DNA from: B1SED10-75 sp964636865
GTDB lineage: Bacteria; Bacillota; Dethiobacteria; DTU022; PWGO01
Assembly: GCA_964636865.1 (NCBI GenBank)
Contig: CAZWVJ010000003.1
Span: 1-64,000 of the forward strand
Direction: 5' to 3'
DNA length: 64,000 nucleotides
Part shown: positions 16,484-26,370 of the stretch, in pieces
How the letters are laid out: each line of letters starts with the position of its first letter
How positions within the stretch are numbered: the first letter of the stretch is position 1
Position numbers and translations under genes: made by a program
Notes under the pieces: generated by a model
Seen by the model: the letters and a program-made list of their open reading frames with translations, nothing else
Database searches by the model: none
Told to the model about the DNA's origin: nothing

Positions 16484-17296
16484 ATGGCCAGTAGCAGTAT
16501 TACTATCGGTCAATATATTCCCGGAAATACTTTTATGCACCAATTAGATCCCCGGGCAAAACTATTGGCTTTATTTATGTTTATTGCTGCCATTTTTATT
16601 GTAAATATGTGGGAAGCTTTTATCCCCTTCGTTTTTTTGGTTATTGCCCTTTATCTTGCAGCGCATATTCCGTTCCGATATTTTTTGCGGGGCATAAGGC
16701 CCATTATCTATATTATTGTGCTTACCTCTTTCTTGCATATCTTTTTTACCGGCGGCGGAGAAGTTTTGTTACGTTATGGGGTAATAACTGTGGAAGAAGC
16801 CGGCGTAGAACTCGGTCTTTTTACTATCATTCGTTTGATGCTGTTAGTGTTTTTTACCATGCTGGTAACTTTGACTACTACTCCTCTTTCTTTAACAGGA
16901 GGGCTGGAGCGGTTTCTTTGGCCTTTAAAATATTTAAAAGTGCCTGTAGGGGAAATAGCCATGATTTTAAATATCGCATTAAGGTTTATTCCCACTCTTA
17001 TGGAAGAAAGTGAGCGGATAGTAAAGGCTCAAATGGCTCGGGGAGCCGATTTTGGTCAAGGCAGTATATTAAGAAGAATTAGATTTTTGGTGCCTGTAGT
17101 AGTCCCTCTGTTTGTAAGCGCGTTTAGGCGTGCTGATGAATTGGCTGTTGCCATGGAATCTCGTTGTTACCAGGTGGGAGCCAAAAGGACCCGCATGAAT
17201 GAATTAAAATTTGGGAAATGGGACTATGGAACAGTTGCCATTTCTATACTTGTGATAGCCGGTGCTGTTTTAAGCAGAGTAATGTTCGGTGAGTAA
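16484..17296 (+). CDS. ecfT: ECF transporter membrane subunit EcfT
   Basis: EcfT is the membrane scaffold that links S components to the EcfA ATPases. The 270 residues have several hydrophobic segments and the two cytoplasmic coupling motifs in typical form, AQMARGADF near residue 183 and AMESRCYQ near residue 223. ATG start two bases after ecfA2. The reading frame ends 55 bases before the truA start. Confidence 0.93.
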   Translation: MASSSITIGQYIPGNTFMHQLDPRAKLLALFMFIAAIFIVNMWEAFIPFVFLVIALYLAAHIPFRYFLRGIRPIIYIIVLTSFLHIFFTGGGEVLLRYGVITVEEAGVELGLFTIIRLMLLVFFTMLVTLTTTPLSLTGGLERFLWPLKYLKVPVGEIAMILNIALRFIPTLMEESERIVKAQMARGADFGQGSILRRIRFLVPVVVPLFVSAFRRADELAVAMESRCYQVGAKRTRMNELKFGKWDYGTVAISILVIAGAVLSRVMFGE

Positions 17297-17351
17297 ATTA
17301 TTTAAGGGAGAAAACGGTTTTATTATGTTTTATTTTGGAGGAAGCAAGGAA

Positions 17352-18095
17352 ATGCAGAACGTAAGAATCCGGCTTTCATACGAAGGAACAGACTATGGGG
17401 GGTTTCAACTCCAAAAAAACGCAGTTACCGTTCAAGAAAAACTTGAAGATGCTTTGTACAGTATTTATGGTAAAAAAATTAGAGTAATGGGAGCGGGTCG
17501 GACGGATTCCGGCGTCCATGCGCGGGGCCAGGCAGCAAATTTTTTTGTCGACCCCCTTATTCCTGTGGAAAAGATACCCTGGGCATTAAATACCGCATTA
17601 CCGGAAGACATTGTGGTTTGGGAAGCATTTCTGGTGCCGGATAACTTTAGAGCGGGGCGGGATGCCGTCAGTAAAGTATATGTGTATACCATAGATAATG
17701 CCCGTTTTATTCAAGTCTTGCGGCGCAGGTACAGCTGGCATTGCCCTGATGAGATGGATATAGATTTAATGCGGGAAGGATGCCGTTTCATGGAGGGAGT
17801 GCATGACTTTAGAAGTTTTAGAGCTTTGGGCAGTAATGTCAAAAATACAGTACGCACTATTTTTCAGGCAGAAGTCACAAAAATGACTGCAGAAGAGATA
17901 ATTTGTTTTAAAGTAGAAGGTGATGGGTTTCTATATAAGATGGTGCGTTTTATGGCCGGAAGCTTGGTAGAGTTAGGTAAAGGCAACTTATCACTGCAAG
18001 AGCTAAAAATAGCCCTTCAGGGAAAGGAATTTCACCCCGGGCCAGCTCTTCCGGCAAAAGGGCTTTGCCTGGAAAAAGTAAATTATGAAGATTAA
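17352..18095 (+). CDS. truA: tRNA pseudouridine(38-40) synthase TruA
   Basis: TruA converts uridines 38-40 of the tRNA anticodon arm to pseudouridine. The catalytic Asp lies in AGRTDSGVHARGQ. The frame opens upstream at 17289, overlapping ecfT, but ATG 17352 has GGAGG about ten bases before it and gives a 247-residue product that begins with the conserved VRIRLSYEGTDYGGF. The position between ecfT and rplM is usual in Firmicutes. Confidence 0.95.
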   Translation: MQNVRIRLSYEGTDYGGFQLQKNAVTVQEKLEDALYSIYGKKIRVMGAGRTDSGVHARGQAANFFVDPLIPVEKIPWALNTALPEDIVVWEAFLVPDNFRAGRDAVSKVYVYTIDNARFIQVLRRRYSWHCPDEMDIDLMREGCRFMEGVHDFRSFRALGSNVKNTVRTIFQAEVTKMTAEEIICFKVEGDGFLYKMVRFMAGSLVELGKGNLSLQELKIALQGKEFHPGPALPAKGLCLEKVNYED

Positions 18096-18350
18096 ATACT
18101 GAAATTTTGAGGTTATATTCTCAGGGGTGATAGGAAAAACAATTTTCTTCTTGTTTTTTCAAAAAGTCAAGGGGAAGAAGTTTCGTTTCTTACCCAAAAT
18201 GTGTTCATAGGGGAAGGTGTTTTTAAAAGAATAAGTATTTTAAGTAAATATATTCCGCTGATCCTTGACAGTTGTTAGCTGGTGTTATAAAATTATCTGC
18301 GTGATTAAGACAGATATATAAGTGCATTAAAGAGTTTAGGAGGAACACAA
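18096..18350 (+). other. Intergenic region with the rplM promoter
   Basis: These 255 bases hold no gene. The left part contains an AT-rich hairpin near 18137-18162 (AAAAACAA pairing with TTGTTTTT), a possible weak terminator after truA. The right part contains a good promoter (listed separately) and a roughly 50-base leader before rplM. L13 leaders that bind L13 are known in Firmicutes, but I cannot confirm that fold by eye. Confidence 0.5.
18265..18293 (+). promoter_or_regulatory. Sigma-A-type promoter for rplM-rpsI
   Basis: TTGACA at 18265-18270 is a perfect -35 box. After a 17-base spacer, TAAAAT at 18288-18293 is a good -10 box. Predicted transcription starts near 18300, about 50 bases before the rplM ATG. 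It gives rplM-rpsI their own promoter in addition to any read-through from the upstream operon. Confidence 0.75.
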
Positions 18351-18809
18351 ATGAGCGCCAAAACTTATATGGCCAAGTCAAATGAAATAGAAAAAAATTG
18401 GTATCTTGTAGATGTAGCCGGCAAGCCTTTAGGCAGGGTGGCTACTCAAATAGCGCATATCTTAAGAGGCAAACATAAGCCTGAGTTTACGCCCCACGTT
18501 GATACGGGAGATTTTGTAGTAGTGATTAACGCGGAGAAGGTTGCCTTAACCGGTAAAAAAGCCACCCAAAAAATGTATTATTGGCATACCGGATATGCCG
18601 GTGGCATTAAGCAAAGGAGCTTTCTTGAAATGATAGAGAAAAAACCCGAGGAAGTTATTTATTTGGCAGTTAAGCGGATGCTGCCTCATAACAGTTTAGG
18701 GCGAGCAATGCTTAAAAAGCTAAAGGTATACCGGGGCAGCGATCATCCCCATGAGGCTCAAAAACCGGTAGAATGGAACGTTATGGAGCAACGGGGAAAG
18801 GAGGAATAA
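18351..18809 (+). CDS. rplM: 50S ribosomal protein L13
   Basis: L13 is an early-assembly 50S protein. The 152 residues have the conserved WYLVDVAGKPLGRVATQIA and AVKRMLPHNSLGRAMLKKLK segments. ATG start after TTTAGGAGGAACAC. It is paired with rpsI three bases downstream, as in most bacteria. Confidence 0.97.
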   Translation: MSAKTYMAKSNEIEKNWYLVDVAGKPLGRVATQIAHILRGKHKPEFTPHVDTGDFVVVINAEKVALTGKKATQKMYYWHTGYAGGIKQRSFLEMIEKKPEEVIYLAVKRMLPHNSLGRAMLKKLKVYRGSDHPHEAQKPVEWNVMEQRGKEE

Positions 18810-18812
18810 ATA

Positions 18813-19205
18813 TTGTCTCAGGTGCAGTATTATGGAACAGGCCGCAGGAAAGTAGCCGTAGCACGTGTTCATCTGGTGCCTGGTGATGGCCAAATTATGG
18901 TAAACAATAGGTCGCTGGGTGAATATTTTGGCACGGAGTCGATGAAAATTAAAGTTCGCCAACCATTAAAGGCATTGGGTGTGGAAGATAAATTTAATGT
19001 CAAAGCTAAGGTTGAAGGCGGAGGTGTTGCAGGGCAGGCAGGAGCTGTTAGTCATGGAATTGCCAGGGCATTGCTCCAAAGTAATCCGGAATATCGCACA
19101 GTTTTAAAAAAGAAGGGCCTTATCACCCGGGATCCACGGATGAAAGAAAGAAAGAAATACGGCTTAAAAAAAGCACGTCGTGCCCCTCAATTCTCCAAGA
19201 GATAA
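18813..19205 (+). CDS. rpsI: 30S ribosomal protein S9
   Basis: S9 reaches its C-terminal Lys-Arg tail to the P-site tRNA anticodon stem. The 130 residues begin with the typical YYGTGRRKVAVARVHLVPG and end KKARRAPQFSKR. Start is TTG 18813, 11 bases after AGGAGGAAT. A terminator follows at 19245-19283. Confidence 0.97.
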   Translation: MSQVQYYGTGRRKVAVARVHLVPGDGQIMVNNRSLGEYFGTESMKIKVRQPLKALGVEDKFNVKAKVEGGGVAGQAGAVSHGIARALLQSNPEYRTVLKKKGLITRDPRMKERKKYGLKKARRAPQFSKR

Positions 19206-19244
19206 GAATTACTGCTTAATATAATATCTTTCCAAAATTAACAG

Positions 19245-19283
19245 GCACTCACAGCTGGCACAATCCAGGTTTGAGTGCTTTTT
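19245..19283 (+). terminator. Rho-independent terminator after rpsI
   Basis: GCACTCA (19245-19251) pairs with TGAGTGC (19272-19278), with an inner CTGG/CCAG stem, and is followed by a run of five T. It closes the rplM-rpsI transcript. Confidence 0.85.
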
Positions 19284-19397
19284 ATATGTTAGAAGGAAAC
19301 TTGATGTCCGGCGTCGCATTAAAAACATAAACAGGGAATATTGCTTAGGTTAGCGAAAAAGTAAATTCATAAACAGAGATATTTACAGGAGATAAAT

Positions 19398-22300
19398 ATG
19401 AATAAGGTATGTCTGGGTAGTCCGGAAATATTAGAAGAAAAGCTAAAAAATGACCTCAGCAGGTTGAAAGGGCAAGACTTTTTGCAACCGATTAAGATAG
19501 TAGTCCCTTCTAACCTGGTTGGTATTTATTTGAGGCGCATGCTGGTTTATCGGGGACTAAACCATGTAAATGTAGAATTTTGCACCTTTACGGATTTATT
19601 TCAAGAAATAACCGATTTATTTGCTGCTCGTTCCCCAAAAAAGTCTTTACCATTTTATGGTGAAGAAAGAATTATAAACATGATCACGAAAGATATTACT
19701 CCTGAGTCATATTTTGCGCCTGTCTCTAACTATAAAGGTTTCCAAAAGGCTTTAAAGCAAACCTTTCAAGAATTGAGGTGGGGGGGTGCCGAAGAATATT
19801 TACAAGACCTTGAAGGAGGGAAAGGTGAAGAACTGCGACGTTTGTTTTATAATTATAAGCAATTGCTAAAGGATTTTGCAGTTTCCTGGGAAAATTCCGG
19901 GGAGATTGACTGTATTGATACTGAAGAATATTCATTGCCGGCGATTTTTATGTTCGGGGTCTATAGATTCAATAACCTGCAGAAAGAGCTTTTAAAGAAG
20001 CTGGTTTCCTGTACAACTGTGTTAATTTATCTTCCCGAAGATCTTGTAAAACAAGGTAAAGGAACCAAAATTCTGCGCTGGTTGGAAGAATTGAAACTAG
20101 CTTGGGAAGAAGTGGGGAAGTCCTCTCCCGAAAGCTTACTAAATTCTTTGCAGAGTAATATGGCTCATGCTTTTTCTTCAACCCCTTTTGCGAAAACCTC
20201 AAAAAATTATAAAGAGAACTTGGTTGATCAAGCGCATGATTCCAATAGGATTGGAATTAATGAAGATAATTCCCTGGAAATATGGTCAACCCCTGATGAA
20301 GTGAAAGAAGTTCAAGGAATAGGGCGAAAAATAGTAGATCTTGTTAATGCAGGCTATCAGCTTCGAGAAATAGCAGTATTGGTGAATGATACGCATTATA
20401 ATTCTTTGCTGAAGGAAACTTTTAATTCTTTGGGGTTGCCTTATTACCTTCCTGCCGAAATTTCCCTTGATTCCACTCGAACGGGCAAGGGGTTGCTAAT
20501 GTGCTTGCAGCTTTGCCACAGTTCATGGACCAGGCGAGAGATAACTGACTTACTACATTTTGCTCCATTTGATTATGAAAGGCTTTTGCCCGATGAAAAA
20601 GAACCTGTGATAGCTCTCTGGGATTATCTTATTTCAAAAGCCGGTATAATTTCCGGGAGAGAAGAGTGGAAAACCAAGCTTCACGGACTATTAGATAAAC
20701 TGGAAACGGAAATCCATTCTGTCGGCAAAAATGAGGAGAAAGCCTTTCCTGCGGCTGAGCTGCAACAGCAAGCAGAGCAACTTAATTTACTGCAATCATT
20801 TCTTTTCCTTTTGTTTTCTGAGCTGGATCGAGTAGCGGCAAAAGGTTCCTGGCGTGAAGCTATAGGCAGTTTGGAAGAATTTTTAAATCGGTTTTTTGTT
20901 GACGGAGAAGAACGAAAAGCAATTATCAATATTTTGCGTCCTTTGCAAAGCTTGGAGGAGTTGGAGAAAGAAGTAGATTTTATTTCTGTTCGCGAGCAAG
21001 TGAGTGAAGTATTACAAGAAAATTTTTTATCCCGGGAAATGTTTCAAAAAAGCGGCATAACTATTCTCCCCTTGAAAGCTGTACAGAATCTTCGTTTTCA
21101 GGTAGTTTTCATGCCCGGGCTTTTGGAAGGCAAATACCCTGTCCCTTTTAGGCAGGATCCCCTTCTCCTTGATGAAGAAAGAAATAAATTTGGGGCTAAA
21201 TTATTCTTGAAAAGAGACGATCTTGAACTACAATCACTTACTTTTGCAGATGCTATTAATTCCGCCCGGGAAAAACTTATTTTATCTTATCCTCGCAGAG
21301 ATAGCCGCAGCAGTACAGAACGTACTCCCTCTCCTTATCTTTTGAAAGTCGGCGAAGCTTTAACCGGTGAAATTCATGGAATAACAGAGATTAATAAAAT
21401 TCCGGGCTTCCGATTTATATCTTCTTCGTTTTTACCTTCTGACGAAAAAGCGCTAAGCAGTCGCGATCATGACCTTTTATTTTTGAACCGGGAACCTATG
21501 GCGGTGGTAGATGAATATTTTTCCCAAAAATATCCCTGGTTCCAGGCTGCACGTCAGGCTTATCAAAATAGGGGGAATCCTACTTTTACAGCTTCCGAAG
21601 GATTATTGAAGGAGGAAGAATCACTGTCTGTATTGGCGGAGAATTACAGCCCCTGGCGGGGACCCATTTCCCTTTCTTATCTCGATGATTATATCTCTTG
21701 CCCTTATTATTTTTTATGTAAACGATTGCTGGGGCTTGCTCCTATGGAAGAACCGGAAGAGCTGCAGCGCATTGATCATCAGAGTAAAGGCTTGTTAATG
21801 CACCGCATATTAGAGGTTTTTTTCCGTCGGGGTGCTTATTTATTTCCTCTAGATCCGGTAAAGTTAGCTGAAGCCCGTCAGTTAATGGAGGAAGTATTGG
21901 TTCATTGTTTTACGGAAGCGGAAGAAGAAGGCCTAACCGGTTATCCTCTTTATTGGGAAGTGGATCGAGCAAATATCAGGTGGGATATGCTGGGGCTGCT
22001 GGATTATGAAGCAGAGCAGCCTTCTGAGGGAACGCCCTGCTATTTTGAGCTTTCTTTTGGAAGTCGTAATTCGGAAAAACTTCGCCGGGATATTTCTAAA
22101 GAGAATGTTGAAACCGAACTCGGGAATAGAGGAGTGGTTCCACTGCCGGTGAAAAATCAGCAAAAAATATACCTGAGAGGCAGAATAGACCGCTTAGATC
22201 TTTTGCCGGGAGGAAAGGCGCGAGTTGTAGATTACAAAACCGGGAAAGTACGGGTTGATGAAACAAAATTAAATGAGGGCATTTCTCTGCAATTAGCCGG

Positions 22301-22643
22301 ATATATAATGGCAGCAGCGGAGATTCTTCATGATAAAGACATACAAGATGTTGATGCCGCATACTATTATGTTACCCGTCAAGAAGGCTATAAGCAAGTT
22401 GAGGTTACCGGAAAAGATTTGATAACAAGGATGTCTTTTTTGCAAAAAGTTTTGGAGGTTATATGTAAAGGTATTTTGGAGGGAAAATTTTTTCCTTATC
22501 CTGCGGAGGATGGAAAAAGGTGCTCTCGGTGTGAATACCGGGTAATATGTGGAAAAGATGTGACTGAAGTATTTAGATATAAGGCAGCAGACCCCCTTAT
22601 TGCAGATTTCTTGGAAGTTGAGGAGTTTATCACTAGAGGTTAG
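19398..22643 (+). CDS. addB: AddB-like helicase-nuclease subunit B
   Basis: AddB works with AddA to resect double-strand breaks, the Firmicute counterpart of RecBCD. The 1081-residue product has a C-terminal PD-(D/E)xK nuclease (GRIDRLDLL, then VVDYKTGK). It also has the four iron-sulphur cysteines of the family: Cys768 in DYISCPYYF, and Cys1042, Cys1045 and Cys1051 in CSRCEYRVIC, with the same C-x2-C-x5-C spacing as known AddB. The N terminus lacks the P-loop (GRSGSGKT-like) that Bacillus AddB has at the same place: here it reads CLGSPEILEEKL. ATG start after a CAGGAG site. addA follows. Confidence 0.85.
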   Translation: MNKVCLGSPEILEEKLKNDLSRLKGQDFLQPIKIVVPSNLVGIYLRRMLVYRGLNHVNVEFCTFTDLFQEITDLFAARSPKKSLPFYGEERIINMITKDITPESYFAPVSNYKGFQKALKQTFQELRWGGAEEYLQDLEGGKGEELRRLFYNYKQLLKDFAVSWENSGEIDCIDTEEYSLPAIFMFGVYRFNNLQKELLKKLVSCTTVLIYLPEDLVKQGKGTKILRWLEELKLAWEEVGKSSPESLLNSLQSNMAHAFSSTPFAKTSKNYKENLVDQAHDSNRIGINEDNSLEIWSTPDEVKEVQGIGRKIVDLVNAGYQLREIAVLVNDTHYNSLLKETFNSLGLPYYLPAEISLDSTRTGKGLLMCLQLCHSSWTRREITDLLHFAPFDYERLLPDEKEPVIALWDYLISKAGIISGREEWKTKLHGLLDKLETEIHSVGKNEEKAFPAAELQQQAEQLNLLQSFLFLLFSELDRVAAKGSWREAIGSLEEFLNRFFVDGEERKAIINILRPLQSLEELEKEVDFISVREQVSEVLQENFLSREMFQKSGITILPLKAVQNLRFQVVFMPGLLEGKYPVPFRQDPLLLDEERNKFGAKLFLKRDDLELQSLTFADAINSAREKLILSYPRRDSRSSTERTPSPYLLKVGEALTGEIHGITEINKIPGFRFISSSFLPSDEKALSSRDHDLLFLNREPMAVVDEYFSQKYPWFQAARQAYQNRGNPTFTASEGLLKEEESLSVLAENYSPWRGPISLSYLDDYISCPYYFLCKRLLGLAPMEEPEELQRIDHQSKGLLMHRILEVFFRRGAYLFPLDPVKLAEARQLMEEVLVHCFTEAEEEGLTGYPLYWEVDRANIRWDMLGLLDYEAEQPSEGTPCYFELSFGSRNSEKLRRDISKENVETELGNRGVVPLPVKNQQKIYLRGRIDRLDLLPGGKARVVDYKTGKVRVDETKLNEGISLQLAGYIMAAAEILHDKDIQDVDAAYYYVTRQEGYKQVEVTGKDLITRMSFLQKVLEVICKGILEGKFFPYPAEDGKRCSRCEYRVICGKDVTEVFRYKAADPLIADFLEVEEFITRG

Positions 22644-22717
22644 CTTTACTATTTATAAGCCTTTATATAAGCCTTTATAAAATAATAGGGTTGCTTTTAA
22701 GAGAGGAGTACAGGCAT

Positions 22718-25700
22718 ATGAGCAATAATTATTACTCTTTTAATAATGATGGCGATCCCGTTGACGAGCCCGAGAGGCAGGCTGTACGGCATAATTTTAA
22801 CACTACTTTCTGGGTAGAAGCCGGCGCAGGAACGGGCAAAACCCGCCTTTTAATTGAACGGCTTTTTAACTTGATAACTTGTGAAGGGGTGCGTCTGGAC
22901 CAGGTGGTAGCTATAACTTTCACAGAAAAGGCAGCCGGGGAAATAAAAACCCGTTTGAGGGAAAAGCTCGAAGAAAATCGCCAGAAATGCAATTCTGAAA
23001 TACTTTTGAACCGGATAAATTTTGCCCTGGAGGAAATTGAATCAGCGCCCATTATGACTATCCATTCTTTTGCGGCCAGAATATTACGGGAACGACCGGT
23101 AGAGGCGGGTATTGATCCTCATTTTGAAATTCTTGCTCAGGAAGATGCTGATATTTTTCGGGAAAAAGTTTGGGAAAAATGGTTTTTAAGTGAACTGGAT
23201 AATAAAAGAGAGCCTTTACGTTGCGCTGTAAAATACGGGTTTAGTGAAAAACATCTCCGGGAGTTGGCATGGTTGATGCAAGATCATCAAGACTTGTTAA
23301 TGGAAAGCAGTTGTGCTAATCCACCGGATTTTCCCGTGCAATCTTTTTTAGAGGAATTAAAAGATTATTATGAAAAACTTGCTTCCCTTGCCTCTACTTG
23401 TAAAAGTGCTGAAGATTTGGGCTATCTTCAGTTTGCCCGGTTGAAACGCTGGATTAATGCTGTTTTGCCCTTATCGGAAGAAGAACGGATATATTCTATT
23501 TTACACTATATGCCGATACTCAAAGCGAAAGGGAACAAAAACAACTGGAAACCTCCGGAAAACTGCACCCGGCAAAAAGATATATGTGAAACTATTCGAA
23601 CTATGCAGGAAGAAAAAGTGAAAGTTCTCACGGGAAGGATCCTTAAAACCATAATTTTTTATTTGCATGATTTTATCAAGGAGGTGGCTGCGGAAAAAGA
23701 TAAAAGCGGGATGTTGGAATTTAATGATCTTCTTCTCAAGGCTCGTAACTTATTAAAAGATAATGAAGAAATAAGGAGTTACTTCCAAAAACGCTTCCGT
23801 TTCTTGCTGGTAGACGAATTTCAGGATACCGACCCTCTCCAGGCGGAGATAATTTTTTTTCTGGCAGAAAAATCTCCCCGTGCTCACCGGTGGAATGAAG
23901 TAGAAATAACTCCCGGTAAACTTTTTATTGTTGGTGACCCTAAGCAATCTATTTATCGTTTTCGGCGTGCCGATATTGAAGTATATGAAGAAGCAAAGGA
24001 ATGTGTGGAAAAACAGGGTGAGTTTCTGCAGATAGTGCAAAACTTTCGGACTGTTCCTTCCATCATTGAATGGGTCAATTTTGCTTTTTCCCGCTTGATA
24101 GTGCCTCAAACAGGCACCCGTTATCAACCTCGCTATGAAGAACTTTATTCTTATCGGCAGGAAGAAAAGTTTCCTGCTATGAAATTTCTTTCTTTTCCGC
24201 CGGAAGTGGAAAAGATGACCAAAAAAGAGAAGCGTAGTCAAGAGGCTTATGCAGTGGCTTCATTTATTAAGGAAGTAGTAGGTAATTGGGAGATTTGGGA
24301 TGAAGAGAAGAGCACCAAGCGATTACTTTCTTATGAAGATATTGGCGTTTTATATCCCACTACCACGGGGTTAGAGCTTTATCAACAAGCTTTACAGGAA
24401 AAAAATGTGCCGTATTCTCAGGAAGGGGGTAGGTTGTTCTATCAGCGCCGTGAAGTCCAAAACTTTATTAACCTCTTAAAAGCTATTGATAACCCTTATG
24501 ACAGTGTAGCTCTTGTAGCTATTCTTCAGGAATATTTTGGGGTTTCCCCGGAAGATTTGTTTTTGCTCAAGGAAAGGGGGGGGAGCATTAATTACCTCCA
24601 TCATGAATTTATTCCCCCCGATTTTAAAATGGTCAAACAAATATTTTCGCTTTTGGCCGGTTTGCATGGAGAAAAGGAAAGGCTTCCTCTGCCGGAATTT
24701 TTAGGTAAAATACTCCGGGAAACCGGTATCCAAAACTTTTTAATGATTCAGCACCGCGGCGAACAGGCGGTCTCTAATTTAGAAAAAATCGTGGAAATCT
24801 CCCGTTCTTTGGAACATAAAGAAATATTTTCGCTGCGTCAGTTTATCCGCTGGCTTATGGAAAGAGATGCCAGGGGAAGTGAAGAGTCGGAGTTGATTCT
24901 TGCAGAAAAAGAAATGCAGGCGATTCAACTTTCTACAATTCATCGGGCCAAGGGGCTTGAATTTAAACTGGTACTGCTGGTTAATTTGATAACGGGGGAT
25001 GGTGGGCGCAGAGAAAATTTTGTAGCGGATCGTTTGAGGGGGCGCTTTGAATTAAGAGGAGGCCCCGGCGGATTTACTACTTATGGCTTTAGTGAACTTG
25101 AAAAGATCGAAAAATTAAGACTGGAGGCTGAAAAACGTCGATTATTTTACGTAGGGGCAACCCGAGCCCGAGATTACCTGGTTATCCCCCGTGTTGAAAA
25201 GGAAAGACCCGCCGGTTTTTTGCAGTATTTACAGGAAGTTGAAGAAAATAATATTTCCCGGGAAATATCGGCAATCGTAGATAAAGAAACAGAAATGGAA
25301 GAAACTGAAAAAGAAGATGGGAGAAGTTTAAAATCATCTGCAAGTATAGAAATGCATGCTTTTAGAGAAGGTGAGGAAAAAGAAAAAAAATCAACAGAAG
25401 AAACAGGGCAAGAGGATGAAAAGGAGCAAGCCTGTTCTTCGGCAGAATTATTGGATCGGCGTGTGCAGAAGGAAAATGAACTTCGCTCAATCATAGAAAA
25501 AAGTGCACACCCTCTGCCTACTATTAATGCCGGGGAATTGGCGGAGAAAGTATTTGCAGGTAAGGTAACAGAAAATATCACGAAAGAACCCTCAAAATTG
25601 GCAGGAGGCGGCACCAGCTTAGGATCGGCGTTTCATCACATTATGGAAAAAATCAAGTTATGCGAACCGGCTTCGACAGGTTGGGAATATCATTTGCAGG

Positions 25701-26125
25701 ACGCTGTTTCTTACTGGGGGGTCACTTTTGAGGAAAAAGAAGAGCTGAACCGGATGGTGGAAGATACTGTTAACAGTTCTTTAATCCAACGGGCCTGCAA
25801 AAGCAAGTTTTATCGAGAAGTACCCTTTACTGTGGAAATGGATGGTTGGATTTTGGAAGGCCTGGTTGATATTTTGTTTGAGGAGCCTGAGGGTGTTGTT
25901 ATAGTTGATTACAAGACGGATGAAGTTACCGGCAGTGAGCTGGAAGTACGTTTTCAAACGTACCGTTTGCAAGCCTTATTTTATGCTTTGGCTGTGCATA
26001 CGGCTACGGGCAAGAATATACAGGAAGTAAATATATATTTTGTAAAAACGGGCTTAGTAAAGAAAATTGAAAACCCTCCTATGGCGGAAATAAGAAATTT
26101 TCTCTCTAGCGCTTTTACCGGTTAA
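22718..26125 (+). CDS. addA: AddA-like helicase-nuclease subunit A
   Basis: A UvrD-type superfamily 1 helicase fused to a RecB-type nuclease, 1135 residues. Motifs in order: Walker A AGAGTGKT near residue 35-42, motif II LLVDEFQDTDPLQ, GDPKQSIYRFRRAD, STIHRAKGLEF, LFYVGATRARDYL, and the nuclease centre GLVDILF with VIVDYKTDE near the C terminus. ATG 22718 is chosen because AGAGGAG lies about nine bases before it. A strongly charged Glu/Lys-rich stretch lies before the nuclease domain (about residues 860-925). It should act with the AddB-like protein upstream. Confidence 0.9.
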   Translation: MSNNYYSFNNDGDPVDEPERQAVRHNFNTTFWVEAGAGTGKTRLLIERLFNLITCEGVRLDQVVAITFTEKAAGEIKTRLREKLEENRQKCNSEILLNRINFALEEIESAPIMTIHSFAARILRERPVEAGIDPHFEILAQEDADIFREKVWEKWFLSELDNKREPLRCAVKYGFSEKHLRELAWLMQDHQDLLMESSCANPPDFPVQSFLEELKDYYEKLASLASTCKSAEDLGYLQFARLKRWINAVLPLSEEERIYSILHYMPILKAKGNKNNWKPPENCTRQKDICETIRTMQEEKVKVLTGRILKTIIFYLHDFIKEVAAEKDKSGMLEFNDLLLKARNLLKDNEEIRSYFQKRFRFLLVDEFQDTDPLQAEIIFFLAEKSPRAHRWNEVEITPGKLFIVGDPKQSIYRFRRADIEVYEEAKECVEKQGEFLQIVQNFRTVPSIIEWVNFAFSRLIVPQTGTRYQPRYEELYSYRQEEKFPAMKFLSFPPEVEKMTKKEKRSQEAYAVASFIKEVVGNWEIWDEEKSTKRLLSYEDIGVLYPTTTGLELYQQALQEKNVPYSQEGGRLFYQRREVQNFINLLKAIDNPYDSVALVAILQEYFGVSPEDLFLLKERGGSINYLHHEFIPPDFKMVKQIFSLLAGLHGEKERLPLPEFLGKILRETGIQNFLMIQHRGEQAVSNLEKIVEISRSLEHKEIFSLRQFIRWLMERDARGSEESELILAEKEMQAIQLSTIHRAKGLEFKLVLLVNLITGDGGRRENFVADRLRGRFELRGGPGGFTTYGFSELEKIEKLRLEAEKRRLFYVGATRARDYLVIPRVEKERPAGFLQYLQEVEENNISREISAIVDKETEMEETEKEDGRSLKSSASIEMHAFREGEEKEKKSTEETGQEDEKEQACSSAELLDRRVQKENELRSIIEKSAHPLPTINAGELAEKVFAGKVTENITKEPSKLAGGGTSLGSAFHHIMEKIKLCEPASTGWEYHLQDAVSYWGVTFEEKEELNRMVEDTVNSSLIQRACKSKFYREVPFTVEMDGWILEGLVDILFEEPEGVVIVDYKTDEVTGSELEVRFQTYRLQALFYALAVHTATGKNIQEVNIYFVKTGLVKKIENPPMAEIRNFLSSAFTG

Positions 26126-26370
26126 ATAAATAATGATAATGATAACTACAGAAGATTATTTAAAAAAATAAAGATTTCAACTGCCGATGTACCAAATATG
26201 TGGCTGATACCATTGAAGCAATATTTATGGCATAAGAAATAAAAGGGAGTTTGAAAAGGGAATAGTGTAAAAAATGTATCAAAATTAGTAATATATTAGT
26301 TGTCAAATATATTTTGGTCTATTATAATATAATTAAATTAAGGTAAAAATATAAATTGGGATGTTGGGGT
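26126..26370 (+). other. AT-rich intergenic region with the pcrB-like promoter
   Basis: The 245 bases after addA contain no gene and no clear terminator. Its main feature is a strong promoter at 26300-26328. A GATAATGATAA-like stretch near 26154 resembles half of a Fur box but lacks the second half. Confidence 0.5.
26300..26328 (+). promoter_or_regulatory. Sigma-A-type promoter for the GGGP synthase gene
   Basis: TTGTCA (26300-26305), a 17-base spacer, and a perfect TATAAT (26323-26328). Transcription would start near 26335, giving a leader of only about 36 bases. The gene is therefore probably a single-gene transcript ending at the terminator near 27168. Confidence 0.8.

Noticed and set aside
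16609..17013. 134-codon open frame inside ecfT in another frame
   Set aside because: It lies entirely within a well-supported ecfT gene and has no ribosome-binding site or family match.
26150..26170. GATAATGATAA-like stretch resembling a Fur box
   Set aside because: Only one half matches; the second half of the palindrome is poor and no iron gene is adjacent.
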